A stretch of DNA of 64,000 nt from Brachycybe producta. Taxonomy: Eukaryota > Arthropoda > Diplopoda > Playtdesmida > Andrognathidae. The stretch covers positions 1,395,501 through 1,459,500 of the forward strand of contig JAUPFP010000008.1 in assembly GCA_036925085.1 (NCBI GenBank), in the 5' to 3' direction. A program made the translations under genes and the position numbers. Below, one piece after another: positions 33,810 to 44,541 of this stretch. Below the pieces are notes generated by a model. It made no database searches. It was not told the DNA's origin and saw only the letters and a program-made list of their open reading frames with translations. Each line of letters begins with the position of its first letter. Positions within the stretch are counted from its first letter, which is position 1.

Positions 33810-34032
33810 TTGACCAACCCTGCTCAGAGTGTGAGGGACGTGGTCCAGATAAAGAAGAAAAAAATTCAACTGGATCAAAATAGATAAATTCCTTTTTTTT
33901 ACAGTCCAATTTTCTTCTGCGTATGTGTGATTCAGGCCGTAATTCTGTTTTCTGTGTGTATGTGTGATCTTGGCAAACCCATTTAGAAAAAAAAGGAAGA
34001 AAAAGAAAAGTAGAATTTATTTTGTTGGTCAC

Positions 34033-35384
34033 GTAAACATTTTATGATGTTTATACACTAATACTGTTATATTTATTTATTGTTTGAGATAAAACACAGA
34101 CTTTTACAATTTTACAGAGATTTCAAGAAGAAGAAAAAAAATTGGGACTTGTTTTTATTTTCGAGTGTCTGGTCAATGTTTTAGAATGTTTCTTTTCTGC
34201 TCGCATTTTTTTTATACTGAGTGATTAGAAAGTAGAAAAAAAAACCAACCAACAATAACATACATAAAGTTTAATATTTATTGTTTCAGTATTACTTTTG
34301 AATTCTCTCGAAATATTTTTTCTTATTATTTCTGTGTAAAATTGATTTTTTTAATGCGTGTGTGTGACTTTTCGTTCACCCTCTCTATTGAATCATAAAT
34401 TTTTCTTCTTGTTACCATTTTTTTTTTCGGAAAAAGGGGGCGGGGTCCTATTGAAGATGTGTGTTTTTTTTCTTAACAGAATGCCACTTTTAGTGCAACT
34501 ATAAACAACTTTATCAACACTAAAAATATTTTGCCATCAGATGAATACCATCTTTCGATTCTATTTACTATGTGTGCACACACATACACACACATATATA
34601 TACATATAGAGACAGGAACACACTTTTAAGAAATGTGTAGCCAATATATGTTTAGTAATGCAATGCTATTAAGCTATGTTTTAGAAGATAGACAGGAAAA
34701 GCATGAAAAGGGGGTACTTTTTAAAGTACCTACAGTATGTAGAAGATTTGAGTGAGTGACGTCATAAGCGACCATGACAAGATGTAAATGGATTCTTAGT
34801 ATATATATTTTTTTTCTTCTTCACTTTCTATCATCTTGGTATGTTTACACTAGTAATGTTCTGTTTTTACCGTATTTAAGATTAGATTCGTTACCCCCCA
34901 CCCCACTCTCTTACTATTTGTGTGTTGTGTTAACTATAAATGGGACCTTTTTTCCGTCTTTTTATTTTACTTCTACTTTTGTGACTTGTGTGCTTCACTT
35001 GAAACACCAACATAATTTTAGTTGTTTCAATTCTTCTTCACTGTGTGTTGTTTGTTACTTTTATCCTTGTTTAGGTTTGAAAGATGTTTTTCTTACTGTG
35101 TTTTTTTTTTATAAGAGAGAAGATTGGTTTTGACGAATAAAAAAGTTGTTGAATTATCGATTATTCGTGAAATATCTAGGGTACTGAAACATGTTTCTAG
35201 TTGAATTGAAGCATTAAATAACATTTGATTCAGTTGAGAAGTTTGTTTTCAAACTAGTTACAAACTCTTAACTTGTTTTATTTATTTTTTTTTTTCAGTT
35301 TTTTTTTCTACTTAGTTAAATATTAGTTGTTGTTGTTTTTGTGGCTGATTGAAACTTCTTTAAGTAATCTATTTGATGCAAATA
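34033..35384. other. AT-rich non-coding stretch
   Basis: Holds a CA/TA microsatellite patch (about 34573-34605), the palindrome GGTACTTTTTAAAGTACC near 34712, and a perfect CRE TGACGTCA at 34757-34764. A 119-codon frame at 34774-35133 is rich in Phe, Ser and Leu with no domain; I take it as chance. Confidence 0.5.
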
Positions 35385-35537
35385 GAGTGGAAATTGTTTA
35401 ATACGAAAAATCGAATAACACAAAATGCTTGATCTGATCTCATATATCGTATCAACACTTGATGAGCTAAATGCATTCAAGTTAAGAGGCTAAAATCGCA
35501 AAAAATCAGCACGTGAGCCAATGTGTTGGCTTCACTG
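35385..35537. mobile_element. Family J-like MITE, copy 3
   Basis: Between TA flanks, the left end GAGTGGAAATTGTTTAATAC then GAATAACAC resembles copies 1 and 2; the right end read inverted is CAGTGAAGCCAACACATTGG. A block TAAATGCATTCAAGTTAA also resembles part of family I, which follows 130 bp downstream. Confidence 0.45.
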
Positions 35538-35666
35538 TAGTTTAATTGTGTTTTTTTATAATTATTTTTTAGGTATTTTTATAAGCATTTTAATGGAGTT
35601 TCTCAATATAGTTTAACATAAGAGTTTGAAATTTTAAAATATGTTTTAAAAATAGAAAAGCAAATA

Positions 35667-35969
35667 CCTTGTACACACATACACAGTTAAATGCATTTAA
35701 ATATTAAACACGTTCTACAGAGCCCTGTGAAGGGCAAATGGACAATATGCCGAATGCAATTTATTCAGTTAATAATCTCAAAATATTGTCTTAATACTTA
35801 AATATAATATATATTATAAAAACTATTGACAAAAAATTGATTTAGTATTTCAATTTCAAATATTAATAATAAAGTCAATTTTTATTTGGGTTTATGTCCT
35901 TAACTGGATTCCGTATAATTCAACTGAACACATTTAACTTGAATTCATTTAGTTCATGTGTGTACAAGG
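35667..35969. mobile_element. Family I MITE, copy 1 (complete, TA-flanked)
   Basis: A 303 bp element with ends CCTTGTACACACATACACAG (left) and CCTTGTACACACATGAACTA (right, inverted), flanked by TA on both sides. TA duplication suggests a Tc1/mariner-related mobiliser. The inner block CGTTCTACAGAGCCCTGTGA then AGGGCAAA is shared with copy 2 at 44253. Confidence 0.75.
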
Positions 35970-35999
35970 TATTACCAATTTTTTGTTATTCTATTACTA

Positions 36000-37250
36000 G
36001 ATTAGCATATATATTTAAGATGCACATTGCACTTTGAAAACATAATATTGGACAACTTTAAAGATGAAAAATAAACATATTGTCGCCGCTACTGTGTATT
36101 TTAAAAATTAACGTTTTTTTCTTTAACATTGGGTCTATGGGTTCAATAGAAAAACGATGCTAGCACTCTTTGTGGAGATTCTTCGAAATAATTTTGCAAT
36201 ATGTAGCCTCTTAAAGTAAGTCCAACCTTAAAGAAAAACAATGCAAGGCGCGTTATGCGCGTTAATGTCAGATGAGGAGGCTCTTAATAAGAACTGAATT
36301 TAATAAAACAAATCAAAGTTTATGTAAATAGTTTTAAGAGACAACTTTTAAGCAATTTTAAATAAAAAGATTCAATAAATTCAAGTAAGAAATTTAAAGT
36401 ATGTTTTTTTTTAAAAAAAACTAGACTAGTGCGTGTGTTTATATGGTTAAAAATTTCATTAAGATCATGATGATGATGATTAGAAAATTTAGTATCGCCA
36501 TCAAAACTATTGTAGTTTCTAACAAACTTTTAAATTTGTTTTCTTGTTGTTTTCAAAAAGACATTTGACGTCCATTTTCTTACACCTTGTTTGAAGACAA
36601 CTTTAAAAAAATCGTAAACCAAGTTTCTTCTTAACATATATATCTTTTAAAATACTCTCTTTATGAGAATTCAAATTCTAGCAATCGTCTAGTTGAAGTT
36701 GTTCTTTTTTTTTTTGCTGTTTGTTTTTATTTGGAAATGAAAATTGCCTTTTTTATATATATAAAAAGAGTTTATTTGCATGGTAACTGAAAAGGCTCAT
36801 CTTGAGTCTTCTTCTTTCGTTCAATATGGGTTTTATTTTATGTTGTCTTTATTTTTTGGTCTAAATCCCACTTTAATGTTTTTTTTTATATGTATATATT
36901 CAGTCTTGTCTTGAAAAGTATTCATTCGTAAGTAATTCAAATTCACAGCTGCTAAAATTCAGAAAACGCAAATGTGTCTATTTTTTTATATATATATAAA
37001 AAAAATAGGTCTCCTTATTCATCATAAATATATATCTGTCGTCGAAAACATAAACTATAAGAGAAAATCAACTATTTGAAATATTAATAGCCTCCTCCTA
37101 CTAGTTATCTTAAGTGCAAAATTGCTGTATAAAGAGGCTAGCAGTAAGCCAAATAGTGGTTGTGTCTTAATAGCTGTTTTGTCTTCTTCATGTTTTAAGA
37201 AATTTTCTAAAATGTTGACAGACATAAAAATATTTTAAAAATATAATTTC
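36000..37250. other. Non-coding stretch with family M remnant and AT palindromes
   Basis: A short right-end piece of family M (TAGTTTCTAACAAACTTTTA) lies near 36522-36541. A long palindrome centred on TATATATA lies at about 36980-37009. No gene is seen. Confidence 0.45.
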
Positions 37251-37254
37251 GAGC

Positions 37255-37694
37255 TAGAGTGCAGTGGGACGACATTTTGATGAAAGGTTGCAAATCACGA
37301 CGTGCGTTTGCCAATGACGCGGTCTTCCAATACCCTGTTTCTCATGATAATGCCACTACCGACAACAACTCTGCCAGTGACAGTAACGACTCCCAGTGAG
37401 ATAATAGTGGCCACCCCCTTTAAGCTTCTCTCTTACAATGACGACTAAATCACCCTAACCGAACATTGGAACTCTGATAACACAGACCTGTTAATCACAA
37501 CCTAGTGCATAAACCCTAGCTGCTAACCTAGAGATAATTTGTTTTTGTGGTACCTGGGAGGGGTAGGGGCCTCTAGGCTCTTGTCTACCTTCGTGGCAAA
37601 GACCCTTCTTCTTAAGACTGTCGTACACCAACTGGTATAAGTGGCCTAAAGCCTATTGGCAGGTGGGCTGTAGTTATATTTGCAACACAATATG
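37255..37694. other. GC-richer patch of unknown nature
   Basis: Clearly less AT-rich than its neighbours (for example CAAATCACGACGTGCGTTTG and TACCTGGGAGGGGTAGGGGC). No frame of note, no TIR match found inside the window. It probably belongs to the same disrupted element as the segment right of copy A5. Confidence 0.35.
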
Positions 37695-37835
37695 ACAGGC
37701 AATTGTGCCCAGCATTAGAATTTTCGTTTGTCCCGCTCTTTTATGAGCGTCATCAGTTTCTAATTGGGTTGATACTTGGTCTGACATCATAAAAGGGTGG
37801 GATAAAAAATTCTAATGCTGGGCACAATTGCCTGT
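37695..37835. mobile_element. Family A palindromic MITE, copy 5 (short variant)
   Basis: A 141 bp element: ACAGGCAATTGTGCCCAGCA on the left with its exact inverse on the right, followed inward by TTAGAATTTT and a GTCCCGC/GTGGGA pair. The flanks CACAATATG (37686-37694) and CACAACATG (37836-37844) match at 8 of 9 bases, giving the same 9 bp TSD length as the longer copies. Confidence 0.82.
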
Positions 37836-37844
37836 CACAACATG

Positions 37845-38135
37845 TTGGCCCAATGTGCAAATTTAAGTTGGTAACATTTTTTTAGCCCAGCACTTGACCC
37901 ATTTAATGTTGGCCCAATGTTGCAAATGAAAATACAATATGGCCCAACAATGGCCCACTTAATGTTGATATAAATATAATGTCAGTCAGTCATTGATGAC
38001 AGGTTAAATAATCATTGGGCCATCGAGTACAGCAAATAGGTGTGGGATCAATGGCCAAACAGTGTTGGCCGGATCATTAGGCCAACGAGAACGGTTAGCA
38101 TTAGGTTGGTTCTTGGTTGGCGTGCTGCCTGGGTT
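37845..38135. repeat. GTTGGCCCAATG-motif repeat region S
   Basis: The motif TTGGCCCAATGT/TGGGCCAA and relatives occurs several times (near 37844, 37908, 37949 and 38014), and the segment ends near GCTGCCTGGGTT. Copy A5 is inserted at its left edge, splitting GCAACACAAnATG. It looks like a decayed transposon with repeated subterminal motifs. Confidence 0.45.
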
Positions 38136-38820
38136 AAGCCAAAATGTTTATGCAAAAAAGAATTAAATTAAATAATGTGTTTTAGAAATTATGCATTTTA
38201 TGCAAATAGTAATTGACCTCACTTTTCATCGAATTAGTTTCTGATCTGTCTCATTAGTCTTACGATGTGAGACCGTAATTTCCTGTTTAACCCAACACTG
38301 CCAACGACTTTTTCTGTTGTTTTTTGTTGGACAAAAAAGTATTAAATTTTCTCAAAAAGGGGAAGCATTTTTTTTCCAAATAATTTTAATGAATAGTAAA
38401 CACTAAAGGGTAAAGTGAGACGTGTGTTGGATGTTTTTCTCATTAAATAAACCTAACTACGGTCTATAGAATCGTATTACTTGTCTTTTACTAATGCTTT
38501 TTAAATGGGTAGTAAATACGTACGTAGTAAATACGTAAATTATTGTTCCTTTTTACAGTGATATCGAATTATGTCAACTATCTGCGCGCGCATATTCAAC
38601 CGTTGAGAAACTCGTAGAGTTAAAAGAAAGTAAGGTAGATAAAAAAATGCGCTCATAAAGTTAAAAAAAAAATAGAAAAATAAATACAATATTTAAAGTT
38701 GCTAGAATTTTATGAATTTTAAAAAGTGCTGTTTACAATATTTGTAATTTTTATAGCATTTTTGGTATCATTTTTTTTGCACAAAACGTGTTTTTTAAGA
38801 ATTAAATAAATTATGTAACT
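38136..38820. other. AT-rich non-coding stretch
   Basis: No supportable feature. Confidence 0.5.
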
Positions 38821-38824
38821 TTAT

Positions 38825-39160
38825 GCACATTTTTTTTTAAAAAAATATGAAATTTGTGCATTTTTTTTAAAAAAAATTATGAAATTTGTGCATTTTTTTT
38901 TTTTTTTTAAATTATCAAATTTGTGCATTTTTTTTTAACAAAAATTATGAAATTTGTGCATTTAAAAAAAAAATTATCTAATTTGTGCATTTTTTAAAAA
39001 AGAAAATTATGAAATGTGTGCATTTTTTTAAAAAAATTATGAAATTTGTGCATTTTTTTAAAAAAAGATTTATCAAATTTGTGCATTTTTTTTAAAAAAA
39101 TTATTGAATTTGTGCAGTTTTTTTAAAAAAAAATGAAATTTGTGCATTTTTTTTTTTTAC
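38825..39160 (+). repeat. Minisatellite, ~31 bp unit, about ten copies
   Basis: The core GAAATTTGTGCATTTTT followed by A/T homopolymers and ATTAT repeats about ten times (near 38852, 38883, 38919, 38953, 38982, 39014, 39043, 39075, 39107 and 39137). Units differ mainly in the lengths of the T and A runs and in a few substitutions (ATCAAATT, ATCTAATT). Confidence 0.92.
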
Positions 39161-40667
39161 AATTTCATATTTGATTAAACAAATTAATGCGTGTATATGT
39201 GACATTAATATGGTACACAGGAATTGCGTTTGGAACTGTCTTTTATGTGTTTTGTGTATTTTATGCAAACTTTCGAATGTTATTCATTACGATGTTTGAG
39301 CTATAAATGTAAATTTTCATCATCGAATGTCTAAAACGTCTAAAAGACTTCCTAGTGAAAACACAACTGTAAACAAGCCATTAAAATATAAAAAAAAATG
39401 GGTTGGCCTTTTGTGATGAAACTTTTTTGCAAATTATTATATTAAAAAAAGAATGTCGTCTACTAGAAATTCTATAAATAAACGTAATATCGTTTTATAA
39501 AGTGAATTGATTAATTAGTATGAGGAGAAAAAACCAGGTAAAAAATGTTGTCATTGGAGATAAAGGGGTCGCGGAGTTAGACTGAAACCTCCCAGAGGAT
39601 AAAAATCTTTTGTCGGTTTCACTCTTGACCCTGTACAGTTGAACGAACAACAATCTTTTGAAGACTTCCTTTTGTTGAAGATTGTTTACTTTTTTTCTTT
39701 CTTGTTCTGTTTCTATTCTTTACTTGGATTTTTTTCCCCTTTTTTTTTTGTTCGATTTTTTTTTGTCAACTAACGTCTGTATGTTTTACAAAGACTTGGA
39801 TGAAAAAAGGGTCGTGGGGGAGATGTGGACTACTTGTACAAATTGTGCCTTTTTTTTTGGCTTCCACATGCCTGTACACTTTTTATATTTATACATGTAA
39901 CTTTTTTTTGTATTATTGGCAAATTTCAACTACCATATTTTTTTCTTTCTCTTGCATTGTATTTTTTTACTCAGAATTGAACATGATGTTAAACTTTACA
40001 AGTCAGCAAATCAAAGTCAGCATATACATGTTTGCAGAAGAAGAAAAAAAAAATCGTGAGGTTTTGTGTTTTGTGTGTGTGAATTTCTGTTATTTTATTT
40101 AGTGTTGCTAGATAGCAACACCAATTTTTTTTTTTGTTATGTACCTTTTATTTTCTTGAAAGACCATTCTTATTTTTTTTTGTATATCGATAAGTGTTAC
40201 AATTGTTTGGTGCACGAACAATTTACAGTTCAGTGTTACAAATAAGTACATTGGAATTACATTATTGAAGTTGATGATGATGATGATGAAGGTTGTGGGC
40301 ACTAACAACAACAACAACGAAATAGTGGATCGGAAGTGATTTTTTTTTAAAAGAAGAAATTCAATGTTTTTTAATTTTAATAAATTTTCTGAAAGCAACT
40401 CAGAGGGTCTATGGAATAGACACAATTTAATACAAAAAAAAACTGTACAAGAAATGAACTGTCAAAATAACCTATGAACACACATGCCATAGAAATGTCT
40501 GCATTCAAATTTAAAATTGAGTTTTGAAAAGCAGCATGAATATTATGTATCTTAATATAATAAGTTGGTTGAATCGACCGACAGTTGTGACCGTAATGCT
40601 ATTGGCTACTGCGGAAATACGTCATGCGCTATAGCGAAATAAAATTCAAGGTTTTAACAATCGTAGC
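39161..40667. other. AT-rich non-coding stretch
   Basis: No gene is supported. Frames of 72-105 codons here are Phe/Leu-rich and low complexity. Confidence 0.5.
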
Positions 40668-40865
40668 TAGGCTTGCCACCTTTCCTTTTTTGTGGAGGAC
40701 AGTTCTCCATTCCGAGGAAATGTCCTCCGACCAGGACCGTTCTCCACGAAGACAAACATGTCCTCCACACAATAAATTGTATAAAAATACGTTCATGGTA
40801 GGACGGTGCTGGCCGTAGGACAGTTCTTCCGAATGGAGGACTGTCTTCCATAGGTGGCAAGGCTA
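40668..40865. mobile_element. Family B hAT-type MITE, copy 1
   Basis: Ends TAGGCTTGCCACCTTTCC (left) and TAGCCTTGCCACCTATGG (right, inverted). The 8 bp flanks ATCGTAGC (40660-40667) and ATCGCAGC (40866-40873) match at 7 of 8. The inner block ATGTCCTCCGACCAGGACCG is shared with copy 2 at 58157. YARNG-type ends and an 8 bp TSD indicate hAT. Confidence 0.85.
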
Positions 40866-40932
40866 ATCGCAGCCCTTAACTACTAGATTCCCGTATTTTG
40901 TACGGTTTTTTTTTCTAGTATACCTAATAATA

Positions 40933-41163
40933 CAGTATAATTTCAATTATCCAGGTTAAATTGAACCTGACCTGGTCCGGATTATGTGAAAGTCCGGATA
41001 ATCCAGAATATTGATGGTTTTTTTTTTATTTTTTTTTCTCCTTGACTATCGGGAAGTTAAAAAACTAAAAAAGAAACATTTATATTATAATAAAAAACCG
41101 GGCCAGATTACCCGGAAGTCCGGATCACCATGCACCCAGATGCGAATAATTGAGATTCTACTG
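40933..41163. mobile_element. Family K pogo/Tigger-type MITE, copy 1
   Basis: TA-flanked (40931-40932 and 41164-41165), with ends CAGTATAATTTCAATTATCC and, inverted, CAGTAGAATCTCAATTATTC. CAGTAGAATCTCnATTATCC is the classic terminus of pogo/Tigger-derived elements in invertebrates. CCGGATTATGTGAAAGTCCG and CCGGATAATCC repeat inside. Confidence 0.85.
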
Positions 41164-42490
41164 TAGGATGATAATGAATATAAATAACTACATGCTTTGT
41201 AAAAAAAAAAATGACACCTCTATGAATTCCTGAAATTATAAATTCCTCCAATATCAACAGTTTGGTTAGAAACTAGAAGGGTAAAGAGATCTTTCTTGTA
41301 AACGTCATAATATCATCACATGTGGTGACTTTCAGAATATTAAATAAATTATGCAAGTTTAACCAAGTAAACCAGCTTTAAAGAAAAATAAATTTACTGC
41401 AGTATGAAATTTGTTAAAACTTCTCTAAAATGTGTATTTGAAATGATGTCATGAAATTATTTTTTTGCTTTTCTAGTTTTTTTTTAACATCCTTTTCTAA
41501 AATTCACTTCTGATAAAGCAATCATATAACTTTAAAAAGAACGGGTTTGCCAGTTTTCAAGTCTCTTTTTAACAGTTATCTGTATTTATGTGTATTGTAG
41601 CCTTATTTCTAAACAAGGTTATGATTCATGGTTGTTGCCTTCTTGTACATAATTACTAATGATGTCAGACGAGAAGAGGATTGTGGTTTACATTTGTAAT
41701 TTATCATAGACGAATGTAAAATGACCAACAATATTCATGACAGTAGTAATTCCTTTCTCTCTCTCTCTCTCTCTCTCATATGCACACATATGTATATACA
41801 CATAAGGGGATCCATTTCACCAAAATATTTATGCTGTTATGTTTATATAGACTTAACTGCCTCATTTTGTGAGTCGGTTTCTATTTATAGACTTTTTTAG
41901 GCCATTATTTTAAGCTGAGTTTTTGAAATGTGTGATTGGTTGGTCAAAATTTGGAATTTTTTTTTTCTTCAGTAAATGAGACGTTTTCAGATAAGAGATT
42001 TATCATCGGATAAGCAAAATGGAGATTCATTTTGTGTGTCACCGATGATATATTCACTGTAAATCTGTTTTTTAAATTCCTAGAGCGATTTTTGTTTAAA
42101 AAAAATTTGAGAAATGACAGATTAATTGATTATGACAGCTTCTAATTATGAATTAATTTTAAAAGCTAATTTGTAAAGATTAATCAGAAGCAATATCTCC
42201 ATCCATTTTTTTTTTCTTTCTTTCTAATAAAATATTATTTGAGCCAAGAAACTATTGACCATTAATATCTTATTTAGTTTTGCCAATCTACATGAAGTGC
42301 TTTTAAGGGGATGCTGGCAGTGATTGCCTATCTGTAAGGGGAGAGGGGAGGTAACAGTGTCACATATGCTTCAAATCTGCTTTGACATTTTCCTAAATGC
42401 CATTGTATGTTTCTGTCATTTCCATTGGTTGACTTGATGGCATACATCGACTTAAAACTGTTGTTTTCCGTTGCAACAGAATGAACAACG
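41164..42490. other. Non-coding stretch with family M remnant
   Basis: TTAGAAACTAGAAGGGTAAA near 41265-41286 is a left-end piece of family M. A (TC)n tract lies at 41755-41778. No gene. Confidence 0.45.
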
Positions 42491-42492
42491 TT

Positions 42493-42545
42493 ATTGTTAT
42501 TATTATTATTATTATTATTACTCTTATTATCATTATTATTATTAA
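42493..42545 (+). repeat. (ATT)n microsatellite
   Basis: A TTATTA tract with CTT and ATC interruptions. Confidence 0.93.
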
Positions 42546-42854
42546 TGGATGCAATTAAAGGGTTCGTTTGAACACCTGATGCGCGTTGACGCATGCGTAC
42601 TTGATGAAAAATAACAGAAATTGCTTGTTGTGTAAAGGTCACACACACATTATATGCATGTTTTTAAAAGAGAAAAGAGATTGTCCACTTTCAATTATAT
42701 ATATTATATACGTATTGTTTATATATATATATATTTCGAATGTGGACAATAAACAGAGCGAAGACCTTTTTCTCTCTTTCTCCATTCTGAGGTCCATTCA
42801 CGACCATTTTTTTTTATATCTTTCGAAGAGTTATAAATAGATTTTATTCTTGTG

Positions 42855-42859
<5 letters not shown>

Positions 42860-42890
<31 letters not shown>
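42860..42890. repeat. (AT)n microsatellite
   Basis: A pure AT tract of about 30 bases; shorter imperfect AT tracts flank it. Confidence 0.94.
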
Positions 42891-42895
<5 letters not shown>

Positions 42896-43059
42896 GCATC
42901 TTTTGTCTATTGGGTGTTTTTAGCTTATACAATGTTATTTCTGACTGAAATAAAAGAAAGATCGGTCATTCGTACTTTTTTTTTTCGTCGACAATTTTTG
43001 TGCTTCGTCTGATATAATATATTAGTCAAGTCATTCATATAAAATAAATTGGATTTGTT

Positions 43060-43134
43060 GGTGGCCCCCAGTGATGATTAGAGAGAGCTCTAGAGGAGTC
43101 TATAAACGTGGAGGTTCTTGAGTTGAGTTCCCAC
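43060..43134 (+). mobile_element. Decayed tRNA-like SINE head
   Basis: The order GGTGGCCCCCAGTGATGATT (like an acceptor plus A box), AGAGGAGTCTATAAACGTGG (like an anticodon arm) and GAGGTTCTTGAGTTGAGTTC plus CCACC (like a B box and acceptor partner) follows the layout of a tRNA. An insertion in the T arm and missing pairs rule out a functional tRNA. It could be a tRNA-derived SINE head; no second copy is in the window. Confidence 0.4.
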
Positions 43135-43850
43135 CAAATATAGTTTTTTTATATTTCTTACGTTTGTTTCCTCAAGGAAATAAAAAAAAAATAGTATTGA
43201 GAACGAAGAGAAGTTTTATAGAATTTGTGTTTAAAGTGAATAAAAAAAAAAAGAGAATAGAACAAAATTGAACTCGATTTTCCCCTCCATATATTTGTGC
43301 TGACAAGCAAGTCTCAATTGGCTTAGTAAAATGTAATTAGTTTTTTAAAAAAAATAAGTTTTGAATTTTAATGAGATAAAAGAAAATTTATACACAAAGT
43401 GAAAATTTCACATATTAAAACAAGGATATACAGTCTAACAATTATTTTTAATAAATTTTTTTTTCATACCGCTAGTTGTTTCTTTTAATTGCATATTAAA
43501 AAATATTATTATTAATTTATTATTATGTATGTGGTATATTGCTTTTTTTTAATGTTTTTTTCTCTTTTCCTTCCAATTCAATTATACTTTTTGAATAATA
43601 ATTAGTTATAACTAGGTAAGAAATATGTAAATGTCGTTTTTGTTATAAAGATTAAATAAATAATCATAGATTTTTAGTGGAATTGAAGTTAATTACTGAG
43701 TAATTACTAAGAAAGTAGAGATATTGATGTATAAAAAGAAGAAATGTAATATTATAATAAATGCACTCTTATTATATAAAAGAAACGCCAACAGGCTGTA
43801 TTAAAGAATATATTATTGCATATTTATGTTAATTAAGGGGATTTATGAAC
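43135..43850. other. AT-rich non-coding stretch
   Basis: No supportable feature. Confidence 0.5.
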
Positions 43851-44151
43851 GGTTCGTTTTTGTACTCTTTATTTACATTACTATAACTAGAAAATAAGTG
43901 TTAGAAACTGGAACGGTAGCTGAATCACTTCCTAGTATTTTCATGTTGATGATATCTTTCAAAATAAACTATTTTATTGAGAAAAATTAAAAATATTGTC
44001 TGTTTAAAGTTTGTTTTCAAACTGACATAAAAAAGCTTATTTTTAAAGATATTTACTATAAAATTACTATTAAATGAGTGTGCTATCGTTTTAATATAGT
44101 TTCTAAAACACTTAAGTTTATCGTAGTTTTGCTTCTGGAAGACAGAATAAC
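43851..44151. mobile_element. Family M MITE, copy 4
   Basis: Landmarks in order: TTAGAAACTGGAACGGTAGC, TGATGATATCTTTCAAAATA, AAGCTTATTTTTAAAGATAT, CTAAAACACTTAAGTTTATC, and the end GAAGACAGAATAAC. The left end (GGTTCGTTTTTG) is decayed. Confidence 0.65.
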
Positions 44152-44252
44152 AACGACAATTCAACAAAAACTGGCGTACTTTTTGTTGTTGCAGGTTAGA
44201 ATTGAATTAAAATAAAAATAAATGTCCATTTTTGAGCTCTAGCCGACAGACG

Positions 44253-44541
44253 CCTGTTACACACCTGATAATTTCAATGCATTTAAATAATAAACGTGTT
44301 CTACAGAGCCCTGTGAAGGGCAAACAAACATTATGTTGAATTCAATTTATTCAGTTAATAATCTGAAAATATTGAGTTAATACTTAAATATAAAAATATA
44401 CAAAATATTGATTTAGTATTTCAATTTAAAATATTAAAAATAAAGTCAATTTTTATTTGGTTCATGTGTCTTTAACTGGATTCCGTATAATTCACCTAAA
44501 CACATTTAATTTGAATTTATTTAACTCATGTGTGTACAAGG
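44253..44541. mobile_element. Family I MITE, copy 2
   Basis: The left end CCTGTTACACACCTGATAAT is decayed; the right end, inverted, is CCTTGTACACACATGAG and is followed by TA. The inner block TTCTACAGAGCCCTGTGAAG and the TTTAACTGGATTCCGTATAA block match copy 1 closely. Confidence 0.75.

Noticed and set aside
33643..34032. 129-codon minus-strand open frame, the longest in the window
   Set aside because: It contains an Asp run encoded by an (ATC)n microsatellite and shows no domain, signal or splice context. Its length is not unusual for chance over 128 kb of both strands.
34774..35133. 119-codon frame rich in Phe, Ser and Leu
   Set aside because: T-rich DNA gives such hydrophobic frames; no domain, conserved motif or regulatory context was seen.
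36980..37009. Palindrome of T and A runs around TATATATA
   Set aside because: Such palindromes are expected by chance in very AT-rich DNA and have no supporting flank duplication.
38825..39160. CRISPR-like repeat-spacer array
   Set aside because: The units are direct tandem repeats separated by homopolymers, not by unique spacers, and the window is eukaryotic in character.
39682..40102. Overlapping Phe/Leu-rich frames suggestive of membrane segments
   Set aside because: They follow poly-T tracts in several frames at once, the usual artefact of T-rich sequence.
43060..43134. Functional tRNA gene
   Set aside because: The arms do not pair correctly and the T arm carries an insertion relative to a standard tRNA.
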